In this document: positions 8,134-17,625 of the stretch, piece after piece
Position numbering within the stretch: position 1 is the first letter of the stretch
Layout of the letters: each line of letters opens with the position of its first letter
Origin: Levilactobacillus senmaizukei DSM 21775 = NBRC 103853
Lineage (GTDB): Bacteria; Bacillota; Bacilli; Lactobacillales; Lactobacillaceae
Length of the DNA: 64,000 nt
NCBI RefSeq assembly: GCF_001592085.1
Contig: NZ_BCWD01000009.1
Coordinates: 23,620-87,619, forward strand
Direction: 5' to 3'
Position numbers and translations under genes: made by a program
Notes under the pieces: generated by a model
Databases searched by the model: none
Told to the model about the DNA's origin: nothing
The model's input: only the letters and a program-made list of their open reading frames with translations

Positions 8134-8844
8134 CTAGGATTTTCGCTGCTTCAACGCCAATTCCAAGGAACGATCAACGAGCACGGACTGCGCATCAATC
8201 AACGGCAACTCCGTTTCTGGCTCGCGCTCTTGGGCCAATGACAACTCAGTACAACCCAGAATAACTAGGTCGGCCTTTTGTTCGGTCATCATCCGTTTCA
8301 AGATTCGGTGATACAGCGCACGATCAACATGATTATTTTCCTTAATGTTATCATAAATCAATTCCATGGTTTCCGCTTCGATATCCGCCGTCGGAAGAAC
8401 CGGTTCTAGACCAGCATTAACGACTTCGTTTTCGATAACATGGTCGGTAATGGTGCCCTGAGTCCCCGTAATCCCAATCCGCTTTGCCTCAGGAAACCGC
8501 CGCTTAATTTCCTTCACAGCTTCTCTTGGCATATGCAAGATGGGAATATCAGTGGTTGCTTGCAGATCATCATAGAAGTAATGAGCCGTATTACATGGGA
8601 GCGCAAAGAACGCCGGACCCAAAGCACTCTGTTGCTTAATATCTTCTAATAAATCCGGCAACGGATTGGGTTGACTGTGATCCATGATATACGTGGTGCG
8701 GTCGGGAACCGTCGCATGATTAACCAGGATATAGTTCAAGTAATCCTGGTCGTTATGTGCCGGCGTCCGTAAATTCAATTGATGAAGGTAACTTTCGGTT
8801 GCCATGGTTCCCATGCCACCGATAATCGTAAAGAACTTTTTCAT
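8134..8844 (-). CDS. racD: Aspartate racemase
   Basis: 236 aa, PLP-independent Asp/Glu racemase family. IIGGMGTMATESY is the N-terminal signature. The two catalytic cysteines are in LPCNTAH (about residue 83) and GCTELS (about 197), with ITGTQGT between. The gene lies 5 bp downstream of the D-aspartate ligase gene in the same direction, so it most likely converts L-Asp to D-Asp for peptidoglycan cross-bridges, as the racemase partner of D-Asp ligase does in Enterococcus faecium and Lactococcus. Glutamate racemase is less likely given this context. Confidence 0.85.
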   Translation of the reverse strand: MKKFFTIIGGMGTMATESYLHQLNLRTPAHNDQDYLNYILVNHATVPDRTTYIMDHSQPNPLPDLLEDIKQQSALGPAFFALPCNTAHYFYDDLQATTDIPILHMPREAVKEIKRRFPEAKRIGITGTQGTITDHVIENEVVNAGLEPVLPTADIEAETMELIYDNIKENNHVDRALYHRILKRMMTEQKADLVILGCTELSLAQEREPETELPLIDAQSVLVDRSLELALKQRKS

Positions 8845-8849
8845 AAGTC

Positions 8850-10106
8850 TTACCCCTTATTTTCGGCGAAATACTTCTTAAAGTTAACGGTATAGTTGTG
8901 TTGCATCCATTGAATCAAAGCCCAACGCTTTAAATTCATGTCCTGGTCGTAGCGATACGTGGTGCCGTACCGACCTTCGGAAATTAACTTGAGCGCCCGT
9001 TCCTTGTCGGCATTTTCCCGCGTGTACTGCTTGAAAACCTTAACTGGCACGCCTAGCCACAAGGCGTGTTGACTGTCATTCTTGTTGGCCCGGACCGTTG
9101 GGGCATCCTTCAACTCACCCTTCACATAGTCCTTAACCACCCAGTCAGCCAAGTTGTAGCCATTGAGAGTCACAAAGAAACTACTCCGACCTTGACGTAA
9201 ATTGATTTCAAATAACTTGAACGACTGGTCACGCGAATCATATTTCATATCGAAATTAGCGTAACCCGTAAATTCGATGGCTTCCAAGAATTTCTGAATT
9301 TGGTCGTAGATCTTGTTATTATATTCCGGAATGATTGCCACATAATTTCCGATAGCGGATGGTGCTGGGTCTTCCAGTAACGGATGACCCAAACACATCA
9401 TCTTTACATGATGGTGCTGGTCCACATAGGCATTCAGCACTCGCATGTTGCTATCATCGCCCGGCACAAAGTCTTGGAGAATCAGATCGGATTGGTAGCC
9501 ATTGTCGTAAATTTTCTTCAGGACATCCCGAAATTCTGCTTCGGATTGAATCCGAAAGGCTTTCTTCCGGCCCTCAAAATGCACGTCTAACCATTCTACA
9601 CTATTGGCTGGCTTCAAGGCTACCGGATAGTCAAATGGCTGTTCAACGGGGTCATCCGCCGTGGCTTGGGCCTTGCTGATCGTCCGCGTTGCCGGATATG
9701 GCAACCCGTACTTGTCACAAACCTTGTAAAAGTTTTCCTTGTTATTAAGTTGCTTCAACTTGTCATAGTCGATGTATGGACAGATGAAGACATCTTCCAG
9801 CTCGGCTTTATGCTTACTGATTAACTCGGCATAGCCATCTCCGCACCCAATCAAAATGACTGGTTCGGGATGATCAGCGTAACGTTCCTTCAGCTTCCGC
9901 ATGGTTTCAATCCATACGGGATCCTCATCGAAGCCGGGAATCAGCTCCACGTTAACCACCTTCGTGTAACGGGTCGGTGCTAACTGAATGCTAGCAAAAG
10001 CCTGTACGGGTTCGTGATACAGGTCATAAAATGACCGGGCCATACCATAAACGTTAAAGTCACTCCCCAACAGAATGGGGGTGAACTGCTTTCCATTGGT
10101 TTCCAT
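8850..10106 (-). CDS. aslA: ATP-grasp D-aspartate ligase (peptidoglycan bridge)
   Basis: 418 aa. The N-terminus ILLGSDFNVYGMARSFYDLY and the PTRYTKVVNVELIPGF segment resemble the AslFm/AslA D-aspartate ligases. An ATP-grasp core follows: YPVALKPANS with the ATP-binding Lys (about residue 159), LILQDFVPG (about 209), and the metal-binding FKLFEINLRQGRSS (about 303). The enzyme activates D-Asp as a beta-phosphate and attaches it to the Lys side chain of UDP-MurNAc-pentapeptide in the cytoplasm. The adjoining racemase and the AsnB-like amidotransferase upstream support this role. A different ATP-grasp substrate is possible but less likely. Confidence 0.82.
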   Translation of the reverse strand: METNGKQFTPILLGSDFNVYGMARSFYDLYHEPVQAFASIQLAPTRYTKVVNVELIPGFDEDPVWIETMRKLKERYADHPEPVILIGCGDGYAELISKHKAELEDVFICPYIDYDKLKQLNNKENFYKVCDKYGLPYPATRTISKAQATADDPVEQPFDYPVALKPANSVEWLDVHFEGRKKAFRIQSEAEFRDVLKKIYDNGYQSDLILQDFVPGDDSNMRVLNAYVDQHHHVKMMCLGHPLLEDPAPSAIGNYVAIIPEYNNKIYDQIQKFLEAIEFTGYANFDMKYDSRDQSFKLFEINLRQGRSSFFVTLNGYNLADWVVKDYVKGELKDAPTVRANKNDSQHALWLGVPVKVFKQYTRENADKERALKLISEGRYGTTYRYDQDMNLKRWALIQWMQHNYTVNFKKYFAENKG

Positions 10107-10149
10107 AACGAATTAAAGTCCCTTCACAACTACTTATTTCTATATACAA

Positions 10150-10199
10150 AGACGATCAAGGTTGTTATTGGAGTCGTCCGCTAACAACCTTGATCGTTA
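10150..10199 (-). terminator. Long hairpin between the AsnB-like and D-Asp ligase genes
   Basis: ACGATCAAGGTTGTTA (10152-10167) and its exact complement (10182-10197) form a 16-bp stem with a 14-nt loop. The downstream T-run on the minus strand is weak (CTTTGTATAT), so it may be an attenuating or processing hairpin rather than a full terminator. Confidence 0.6.
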
Positions 10200-10231
10200 T
10201 CGGCGCACCAGATACGGCTGCCGGCTTATAT

Positions 10232-12112
10232 TTACGCTTGGGTCAGATGCACTTGGTCAATCGTCTTGGCCGTCGTGTCTTCTGGGAAATAAACTTCATA
10301 CCACAAGATAAATGTGTAAATCGTAAAGATTTTTTGCATGCTGGACTTACCGTTGATGTGTTCATTTAAGATATCCATCAAGGCCTCGGTGTTAAAGAAC
10401 TTGTGAGCCACATCAGAATTGAAGGCTTCAATAATCCGTGACTTGTAAGGTTCTTCCTTGATCCAGCTAGCAATTGGCGATGGGAAGCCCAGCTTCTCCT
10501 TCTTCGCGATCTTTTCAGGTAATTCCGACGTCGCCGCGGTCCGCAGGGAAATCTTCGTTTCATCTGGACGAATCCGCGTCTTGACTGGCATCGTAGCGGC
10601 AAACTTTGCAACTTCACGGTCAACCAGTGGTGTCCGTAATTCCAAGGAGTTCGCCATGCTCATCCGGTCGGCCTTGTGCAGAATATCATAAGGCAACCAG
10701 GTATTGATGTCGAAGTATTGCATTTGCGTCATTTCATCTAGGCCCTTAACATCATCGAAGAGATGCTTCGTGTAGGCACCGGCATCCCGGTTAAGTTTAG
10801 GGTTCTTCAGAATTTGATTCCGATCATGATAGTCAAAGACATAGTTAACCCGGTAATACCGTTCGCTCAGAGGTTGCGCACCCCGAACCAAGAACCGCCG
10901 TCCATGGAACCGTGGCATCTTTTCGGCAATTGAGCCTAACATCTTACGGATTGGCTTAGCAACCCACTTCTGGTAACGCTCGAACGGAATGGCTTCCAGA
11001 TAAGTGTTATACCCACCGAAGAATTCATCGGCACCTTCACCAGACAACGCCACCTTCACCGCCTTCCGCGTCCCCTTAGAGAGGTAGAAGAGTTGCATGG
11101 CCGAAGGGTTTGATAAGGGTTCGTCCATGTAGTACATGATGGTTGGCAGAATATCGAAGTAATCGTCCCCGGTCATGTAGATTGGCGTATTCTTCTGGTT
11201 AATTTCCTTAGCAAACTCTGAAGACCAGCTTAATTCACTGTACTTAGAATTCTTAAACCCTAAGGAGAAGGACTGAATTGGCTTCAACTTGGAAGCCTCA
11301 TTCAAGACGTATGAGGAATCAATCCCACTGGAAAGGAAACTACCCACTTCAACGTCGGCAATCATGTGTGCCTTTACAGATTCGTCCACGATTCCCCGAA
11401 TCTTTTCAGCGTCACCCTCAACGGTCTGTGAATTATCGATGTGGTCGTAGTTAAATTTAAAGTAACGGTGCGTCTCGGTCTTACCGTCCTTGTGCAGGAA
11501 GTATTGGCCAGGCAGCAACTTGTAGACGTTCTTGAACATCGTGTCCCGTGAAGGAATGAATTCAAAACTCAAGTGAATGGGTAATAAGGCTTCGTTAAAT
11601 TCCTTCTTGAAGTTAGGATGTTCCAAGAATGCCTTGATTTCGGAGGCCCATAAGAAGGTATCGCCATCATCGTAATAGTAGAGTGGCTTGATCCCAAAGT
11701 GGTCCCGGGCACCAAAGACTTCATTGGTCACACTGTCATAAATAACGAAAGCGTACATTCCCCGCAAATGACCTAACAGATCTGGACCCCAGGCATCATA
11801 CCCGTGAATCAAGACTTCGGAGTCAACTTCCGTTTGGAACTTGTACCCCATCTTTTGCAGTTCTGCTCGAATTTCTTGGTAGTTGTAAATTTCACCGTTG
11901 AACGTCAAGACCTTGGTTTGGTCATTGTTGAACATCGGTTGCTTCCCGTGGGCCAAGTCAATAATTGAGAGCCGACGGAACCCCATAACGGCGTTCTCAT
12001 CATGGAAGAAAGCCTCATCATCAGGTCCCCGGTGTTTGATCCGATCAGCCATAGCATTAATCGTGGTAGTCGGGACATCCTTTTGGTTTACGTAACCAAC
12101 GAATCCACACAT
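10232..12112 (-). CDS. Asparagine synthase-type glutamine amidotransferase
   Basis: 626 aa. The N-terminal class II glutaminase starts MCGFVGYV with the Cys2 nucleophile exposed after Met removal, followed by RGPDDEAF and FNGEIYNYQE. The C-terminal synthetase domain has the P-loop as SSGIDSSY (about residue 260; SGGLDSS in most AsnB) and later GEGADEFFGGY. It forms asparagine or an Asp side-chain amide from glutamine and ATP. Located directly upstream of D-Asp ligase and racemase, it may be the AsnH-type enzyme that amidates D-Asp of the cross-bridge in Lactococcus; ordinary AsnB is the alternative. A 16-bp hairpin separates it from the ligase gene. Confidence 0.88.
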   Translation of the reverse strand: MCGFVGYVNQKDVPTTTINAMADRIKHRGPDDEAFFHDENAVMGFRRLSIIDLAHGKQPMFNNDQTKVLTFNGEIYNYQEIRAELQKMGYKFQTEVDSEVLIHGYDAWGPDLLGHLRGMYAFVIYDSVTNEVFGARDHFGIKPLYYYDDGDTFLWASEIKAFLEHPNFKKEFNEALLPIHLSFEFIPSRDTMFKNVYKLLPGQYFLHKDGKTETHRYFKFNYDHIDNSQTVEGDAEKIRGIVDESVKAHMIADVEVGSFLSSGIDSSYVLNEASKLKPIQSFSLGFKNSKYSELSWSSEFAKEINQKNTPIYMTGDDYFDILPTIMYYMDEPLSNPSAMQLFYLSKGTRKAVKVALSGEGADEFFGGYNTYLEAIPFERYQKWVAKPIRKMLGSIAEKMPRFHGRRFLVRGAQPLSERYYRVNYVFDYHDRNQILKNPKLNRDAGAYTKHLFDDVKGLDEMTQMQYFDINTWLPYDILHKADRMSMANSLELRTPLVDREVAKFAATMPVKTRIRPDETKISLRTAATSELPEKIAKKEKLGFPSPIASWIKEEPYKSRIIEAFNSDVAHKFFNTEALMDILNEHINGKSSMQKIFTIYTFILWYEVYFPEDTTAKTIDQVHLTQA

Positions 12113-12260
12113 GTGCGTATCCCCTTTTTCATATCTAAAGTTTAAAAGTATTTTTAGTCGTTCATTAAAATTAAATGAATTACAACAACCATTATTCTAG
12201 CAAATTTATGCTGTGAATACCATATTATTAAGGATTCTTAAGGGTTCTCAAGCTTTTTTC

Positions 12261-12962
12261 CTATTGGGGTGCCAAAGCCGCCAAATCATTGACTGCCAAA
12301 ACTTTAATTTGCCGGCGCCCAATCGTCTCAATGACCCCATCAGAAACTAATTGATGGAGTTTACGACTTAAGGACTCGGGCGTCATCCCTAGGTAGGCCG
12401 CCAAGTCTTGTTTGCTCATCGGCAAATCAACGACTCCTGACTGATCATGGCTGAGTACCTGGAGGTAACCGGCCAGCCGTGGCAAAGCATCTGGAATTGC
12501 CATCAGCGTTGCCTGACGTTCGGCCGCCTTCAGCCGATCTGCCAGCGCACCTAAGAGGTGCATCGATAAGGGTGGCATCCGTGATATTAAATTGGTCAAC
12601 GACTCACGTGAGATCGTACACAACTCGGTAGTCATCGTTGCCTCAGCATATGATCCGTGGATTTCATCGGTAAACAGGGCGATTTCACCGACGAAGTCGC
12701 CCGGATTCAGCACCCGTAAAACCTGTTCCTTGCCTTCCGCCGATAAGTGGTATAGGCGAACTTGGCCGGTATTAACAATGTATAGCGTCTGTGAAACTTC
12801 GCCAGCATTAAAGACCGCGCCGCCCCTAACTGCATGAATCGGTCGGGTCACTTGAGCTACTGATAACAGCTGCTCTTCAGCCAGGCTTTGAAAGATTGGG
12901 ACCTGAGAAACACATTCCAATTCCCGCTCAATCGAATGGCCATGCTGATGTCCATGTTCCAT
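12261..12962 (-). CDS. Crp/Fnr family regulator (FLP-like)
   Basis: 233 aa. The His-rich start (HGHQHGH) is followed by a cyclic-nucleotide-binding beta-roll (about residues 25-140, with the NPGDFVGEIALF stretch) and a C-terminal winged helix whose recognition part reads GMTPESLSRKLHQL. Two cysteines, C17 and C115, sit in positions comparable to the disulphide-forming pair of Lactobacillus casei FLP; there is no four-Cys Fe-S cluster pattern. A redox-sensing role is inferred. AAAGGAG lies 8 bases upstream of the ATG. Divergent from pepD with 133 bp between. Confidence 0.85.
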   Translation of the reverse strand: MEHGHQHGHSIERELECVSQVPIFQSLAEEQLLSVAQVTRPIHAVRGGAVFNAGEVSQTLYIVNTGQVRLYHLSAEGKEQVLRVLNPGDFVGEIALFTDEIHGSYAEATMTTELCTISRESLTNLISRMPPLSMHLLGALADRLKAAERQATLMAIPDALPRLAGYLQVLSHDQSGVVDLPMSKQDLAAYLGMTPESLSRKLHQLVSDGVIETIGRRQIKVLAVNDLAALAPQ

Positions 12963-13095
12963 GTCGCCATCTCCTTTTACCTAATAGGTCTATTCTAACA
13001 AATAAATCAGGTGAACCGGTAAACAACGTCTCCGCCTCCCGTGAATGTGCTATAGTATGGCTAACAACGACTAGACCACTAAGGAGGCTCTTTAT

Positions 13096-14505
13096 ATGTC
13101 CCGTCATCTCCATCAATCTTGCACCTCATTTCTAGCTGGTAAACACGCCACTATCGATGGCAGCACCCTCATTGCTCGTAATGAGGATAACTTCGTGGCC
13201 ATCTGGCCCAAACGCGCCGTGGTTCATGCCGCGGACGAACCACGTGATTTGGCTTTTATTTCCAAAAACAACCACTTTACGACCACCTTGCCGGCGCATG
13301 CTCAGCATTACACCGCGATGCCCGACACCAATCCCGAAGCGGGGTTCTATGAAGAAAGCGGAATCAACGCTAAGAACGTCGCCATGAGCGCAACTGAGAG
13401 TGCGTATACCAACAGTCTTGTATTGGGGAAGGATCCACTGGTTGCCGACGGTATCGCCGAGGACGCCATGGTGACCGTTGTCTTACCCTATGTGGATTCT
13501 GCCCGCGCTGGAATCAAGCGGCTTGGAGAAATGGTCACAACCGCTGGAGCAGCCGAGACCAATGGTGTCCTATTCAGCGACGTCGAGGAAGTCTGGTACA
13601 TGGAAATTGTCAGTGGCCATCACTGGGTTGCCCAGCGTATCCCGGACGATGCCTACGCCGTTGTCGCCAACCAGTTGGCAATCGAAGACGTCAATTTCGA
13701 TGACCCGCACAACTTCCTGACGTCTAATCATATTCGTCAGTTTGTCCAGCAGAATCATCTGAATCCAGACGGGAATCGCTTTAACTCCCGCCATATCTTT
13801 GGCACCCACTCAGCCGACGATGCTCACTACAATACCCCACGAGTCTGGTACGGCCAGCGGTGTTTTACGCCGAGTGCCTTCATCGAGCCCACCAGCATGG
13901 AGCTCCCATTTATCCAACATGCCGAGCAGAAAATTACTCTGGCCGGCGTCCAAGCCTTCCTGGGATCTCACTATGAAGAAACTCCGTACGATCCGTTGGG
14001 TAACGGGACCGCGGCACAGAAGCATCAATTCCGAGCGGTCGGCCTGTCACGCACCCAGAACTCCCACATCCTACAGTTACAGCGAGATGTGGTCCCACCA
14101 CTTGCCGGAATCATTTGGCAGGCCTTGGGCAATCCGACTTACAGTCCCTATGTGCCATTCTACGCAACAGCTGGGCAATTAGATGTCAGCTACAGTGCCG
14201 ACAACCGTGACTACGATGGTCAGAATCCATACTGGGCCGCAAAGACCTTAAACGTTCTGAGTGAACAATATCATCATCAAAACTACAAGTTGATTCACGA
14301 TTTTCTAAAGTCAACCCAATCACTGGGAATCCAGCGAGTCGCCACGGGTGATGAACTGCCAGCGCCCACTGCCAGCAGCCTAGGCACCTTTAATCACGAG
14401 ACGGCAACCCTGTTTAATCAGGCTGTCCAAACACAGATTGGCAAACTGGTGCAGGCCAACGCAGCGCTCTCTGCCCTCACCTTTACCATGGACGCTAACC
14501 TGTAA
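13096..14505 (+). CDS. pepD: C69 family dipeptidase PepD
   Basis: 469 aa, Ntn-hydrolase dipeptidase of lactic acid bacteria. The N-terminus has catalytic Cys9 in HQSCTSFLAG and the family signature ATIDGSTLIARNEDN. ESGINAKNVAMSATES and the SGHHWVAQRIPDDAYAV-type region are also typical. The enzyme hydrolyses many dipeptides in the cytoplasm. A CTAAGGAGG site precedes the ATG and a TATAGT -10-like hexamer lies at about 13050. It is divergent from the FNR-like regulator; whether that regulates it is unknown. Confidence 0.92.
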   Translation: MSRHLHQSCTSFLAGKHATIDGSTLIARNEDNFVAIWPKRAVVHAADEPRDLAFISKNNHFTTTLPAHAQHYTAMPDTNPEAGFYEESGINAKNVAMSATESAYTNSLVLGKDPLVADGIAEDAMVTVVLPYVDSARAGIKRLGEMVTTAGAAETNGVLFSDVEEVWYMEIVSGHHWVAQRIPDDAYAVVANQLAIEDVNFDDPHNFLTSNHIRQFVQQNHLNPDGNRFNSRHIFGTHSADDAHYNTPRVWYGQRCFTPSAFIEPTSMELPFIQHAEQKITLAGVQAFLGSHYEETPYDPLGNGTAAQKHQFRAVGLSRTQNSHILQLQRDVVPPLAGIIWQALGNPTYSPYVPFYATAGQLDVSYSADNRDYDGQNPYWAAKTLNVLSEQYHHQNYKLIHDFLKSTQSLGIQRVATGDELPAPTASSLGTFNHETATLFNQAVQTQIGKLVQANAALSALTFTMDANL

Positions 14506-14574
14506 AATGATGTCGTTTTCATAACAAATGAGCTATAATGAAATCAGCAGCTAGCCTCGAAAGGAATGATTAGG

Positions 14575-14811
14575 ATGAACGAAATGGTTCTCTTTAACCC
14601 AGGCGACTCAATCGGTAACTTCCACGATTACAACGAAGCCGTCCGCACCGCACAAATTTATCAAGAACGCCACACAGAATCCGGCCACGTCTTGGTAGTC
14701 AAAAGCGAAGGCGGTGTCCCTTCATTTGACATCTTTATCGCCGACCAACAGTTGAAAGATCCTAAGGAACCTTCAACCACTCGTCGTTACACCATCTCTA
14801 AAGAACTCTAA
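14575..14811 (+). CDS. Small protein of unknown function
   Basis: 78 aa. The second of two nearby in-frame ATGs is preferred because AAAGGA abuts the first one but lies about nine bases before the second. The protein (MNEMVLFNPGDSIGNFHDYN..., ending TRRYTISKEL) is soluble and has no recognised domain. An alternating hydrophobic pattern (HVLVVKSEG, FDIFIAD) suggests a small alpha/beta fold. It follows pepD by 69 bp and ends in a strong bidirectional terminator. Confidence 0.75.
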   Translation: MNEMVLFNPGDSIGNFHDYNEAVRTAQIYQERHTESGHVLVVKSEGGVPSFDIFIADQQLKDPKEPSTTRRYTISKEL

Positions 14812-14820
14812 TTGTAAATC

Positions 14821-14853
14821 AAAAGCCATCGCAAACCACGCGATGGCTTTTTT
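14821..14853. terminator. Bidirectional terminator
   Basis: AAAAGCCATCGC AAACCAC GCGATGGC TTTTTT between the convergent small gene and uvrA-like gene. Confidence 0.9.
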
Positions 14854-14855
14854 GT

Positions 14856-17357
14856 CTAACTAAATCGTTCGAGTTCGTCTTTTAAATACTTACCAGTGAT
14901 GCTGTGAGCGTTGTGACTGAGTTCGGTTGGCGTGCCGGTTCCGATCAACTGGCCACCTAAACGGCCACCCTGTGGTCCCATGTCCACAATATAGTCGGCA
15001 TTTGCAATGAGCTCCAGATCATGCTCAATGGCAATAACGGTTGCTCCCTGTTCGATTAACTGGTCAAAAACCCGCACCAGTTGTTGAATATCCAAAGGAT
15101 GCAGACCAACGGTTGGTTCATCAAAAACAAATAACGTCCCTGTTTGTCGTTTGCCAATCCGGGAAACCAACTTCAATCGCTGAGCCTCACCACCAGATAG
15201 TGCCGGCGTACTCTCACCCAACAACAGGTAGCCCAGACCCATATCATGCAGAATTTGCAACGTCTTTTCGATGGCATTCTCGCCGGCAAAGATCGGCAAG
15301 GCTTCATCGACTGACAAGTTCAAGATGTCCGCAATACTGTCATCATGCCATTTCACCGCCAAGGTTTCGCGATTGTACCGCCGTCCATGACACTGGGGAC
15401 AAACCTCGGTGATGTCGGGCAAATACTGAACATCCAATGATATCTGTCCGGTCCCATTGCAAACTGGACAGGCACCCGCCTTCACATTGTAGGAAAAGCG
15501 ACTGTTCGTATACCCCCGTTCCCGGGCCATCGGCGTTTCCGCAAAAAGCTTCCGTAGCCGATTCAAGATATCCGTATAAGTGGCCACCGTCGAACGGACA
15601 TTCTTGCCCACCGGAACTGAATCAACCGTCACGACCCGTCGAATACCGGATCGTTCGAGTTGGCTCACGTGTGTCGGTAACGGCCGATGAGCAACCTCTG
15701 CCTCAATTGCCGGAATGAGACTATCCAAAATCAAGGTGGTTTTGCCGGCCCCACTCATCCCCGTAACCGTCGTTAGCCGATTCTTGGGGAAGTTTGCCTG
15801 GACATGGTCAATGTTAAACCGCTGATTCACCGTCACACCCAGCCGGCCTTTCTCCCATAACTTATCGGGTGCGAGGACCGGCCGCTCACGAAGTTTAGTT
15901 GTCCCATTCAAAAAGGGCGCTATCAACGATTTCTTGCTCTTAACCACTTGCGAAACCGGGCCCTCATCGACAACTGTTCCCCCATTTTTTCCCGCGCCAG
16001 GCCCAATCTCAATGACATAATCCGCCGCAGAAATGATGCGAGTGTCATGGTCAACCACGACCACGGAATTCCCCTGTGCAACCAGACCGTGAAAGGCCTT
16101 GATCAGACCCGCCACATTAGCGGGATGTAACCCAACCGAAGGCTCATCCAGAACATACAGCACACCGGTAGTTGCACTACGCAAAGTGCGTCCTAACTGG
16201 ATTCGCTGCAACTCACCAGTCGACAATGTGGCCCCGGGACGGCTAAGGGTTAGGTAGTCTAATCCTAAGTCAACTAAGGGCTGGAGGCTCTGTTCGAGTT
16301 CCTCAATCAGTTCCGTTCCCAGATGCGCCATCTTAGCGGGAAGCCAGTCAACCACCGTCGTGGCAAACTTGCGGAGATCACTGACCGGCAGATCGCAGAC
16401 TTGGGCAATGTTATGCCCATTAACCAATTGCTGTAATAACGCAGGTTTTAAGCGGGTCCCATGGCAAGTTGGACACGTATCAAAGGTATAAAACTTGTTG
16501 AGTTTGGCAATCGTGCGGTCATTCTTGGTCGTGGCAAGACTGTCTTCCACGGCGGCAAAGGCATTCTCATAAACGGCATTGTCCATATGGAAAATCTTGC
16601 CTTTACTACTAGGAATATTCAGGGCGACTGTCTGCTTGGCCCCGTGTAGTACCCGCTCCTTGTCCGCCACACTCAAATCCTTGTAAGGTACATCTGTTGG
16701 AATGCCAATGGCATTAGCGACCGTCGGCATGAAGTTACGACCGGGTAAATGCCAGGATGCAACCGCTCCTTCTTCCAAGGTAAGGGTTTCATCGCCAATA
16801 ATTCGGTCGGCTGCTAGCTGCCGGACCTCACCCAGGCCCCCACAGGTCGAACAGGCCCCGTCCGAGTTAAAAGCGAAACTTTCGGCCCCAGGTGCCATGA
16901 AATGAGCCCCACAGACTGGACAAACCAGCTTCCCCATATTCTCAGCCACATCCAATGTGGGTTCGAGCCGATGACCATTGGGACAAACCATTGAACCCAA
17001 CCGCGAAAAAACTAGGCGCAAAATATTGAGACTTTCCGACATCGTTCCAACCGTTGACCGAACGCCAGGCACCTGCGGTCGTTGCCGCAAAGCCAGTGCG
17101 GAAGGCAAGTACTCGACAGAATCCACAGCCGCCTTACCCATCTGATTGATGCGTCGACGAGTAAACGTTGATAAGGCATTCAGATAACGTCGGGCCCCCT
17201 CTGCATACAAGACCCCCATGGCTAGTGAGGATTTTCCCGAACCGCTACGTCCCGTAATCGCCACAAACTCATTGAGGGGAATATCGACATCTAGGTCCTT
17301 GAGATTGTTGACCTTGGCCCCCCGGACCTTAATTTTTGTTGGTAATGACCGCTTCAC
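14856..17357 (-). CDS. UvrA-like ATPase (short UvrA paralogue)
   Basis: 833 aa, against about 940-950 for housekeeping UvrA. Two ABC modules: Walker A GRSGSGKSSLA (about residues 36-46) and GMSGAGKTTLI (about 522); signatures LSTGELQRIQLG and LSGGEAQRLKLV; DEPSVGLHP and DEPTVGLHP Walker B regions. Zinc-binding Cys clusters are present (CPVCGAHF, CSTCGGLG, CPTCHGTR, CPVCNGTG with CPQCHGRRY). The UvrB-binding region found after the first Walker A in true UvrA appears absent, as in UvrA2/DrrC-type proteins linked to drug or DNA-damage tolerance. Exact role is not known. Confidence 0.9.
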   Translation of the reverse strand: MKRSLPTKIKVRGAKVNNLKDLDVDIPLNEFVAITGRSGSGKSSLAMGVLYAEGARRYLNALSTFTRRRINQMGKAAVDSVEYLPSALALRQRPQVPGVRSTVGTMSESLNILRLVFSRLGSMVCPNGHRLEPTLDVAENMGKLVCPVCGAHFMAPGAESFAFNSDGACSTCGGLGEVRQLAADRIIGDETLTLEEGAVASWHLPGRNFMPTVANAIGIPTDVPYKDLSVADKERVLHGAKQTVALNIPSSKGKIFHMDNAVYENAFAAVEDSLATTKNDRTIAKLNKFYTFDTCPTCHGTRLKPALLQQLVNGHNIAQVCDLPVSDLRKFATTVVDWLPAKMAHLGTELIEELEQSLQPLVDLGLDYLTLSRPGATLSTGELQRIQLGRTLRSATTGVLYVLDEPSVGLHPANVAGLIKAFHGLVAQGNSVVVVDHDTRIISAADYVIEIGPGAGKNGGTVVDEGPVSQVVKSKKSLIAPFLNGTTKLRERPVLAPDKLWEKGRLGVTVNQRFNIDHVQANFPKNRLTTVTGMSGAGKTTLILDSLIPAIEAEVAHRPLPTHVSQLERSGIRRVVTVDSVPVGKNVRSTVATYTDILNRLRKLFAETPMARERGYTNSRFSYNVKAGACPVCNGTGQISLDVQYLPDITEVCPQCHGRRYNRETLAVKWHDDSIADILNLSVDEALPIFAGENAIEKTLQILHDMGLGYLLLGESTPALSGGEAQRLKLVSRIGKRQTGTLFVFDEPTVGLHPLDIQQLVRVFDQLIEQGATVIAIEHDLELIANADYIVDMGPQGGRLGGQLIGTGTPTELSHNAHSITGKYLKDELERFS

Positions 17358-17486
17358 GTTACCACGACCCCTTTCTCAACAACTCCTAAGGTTATTTTCC
17401 CACTCTTCAATACGTCATTCAAACTTAAACTCGTCGTCTGACAACCATTTCCAGGGGTGATTTCTTCCTGAATTAACGAATTATTG

Positions 17487-17514
17487 TTGAAATTTAATCT
17501 GCCTGTTTTATACT
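17487..17514 (+). promoter_or_regulatory. Sigma-A type promoter of the lipoprotein gene
   Basis: TTGAAA (17487-17492), 16-bp spacer, TATACT (17509-17514). Transcription would start near 17521, leaving a leader of about 105 nt before the ATG at 17626; this argues against the upstream in-frame ATG at 17524. Confidence 0.65.
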
Positions 17515-17625
17515 GTTAAGAGTATGCGTAATCGCTTTCTACCGGTTGAAATTATCCACCAGCTCATGGAATCGGCTTGCGTTAAACGGGATAGACGATA
17601 TCGACCCCCTCAGGAGGAACTTAAC

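Noticed and set aside
17524..17625. Upstream ATG start for the lipoprotein
   Set aside because: It is almost on the predicted transcription start and would put 34 residues before a complete signal peptide; the ATG at 17626 has CAGGAGG.
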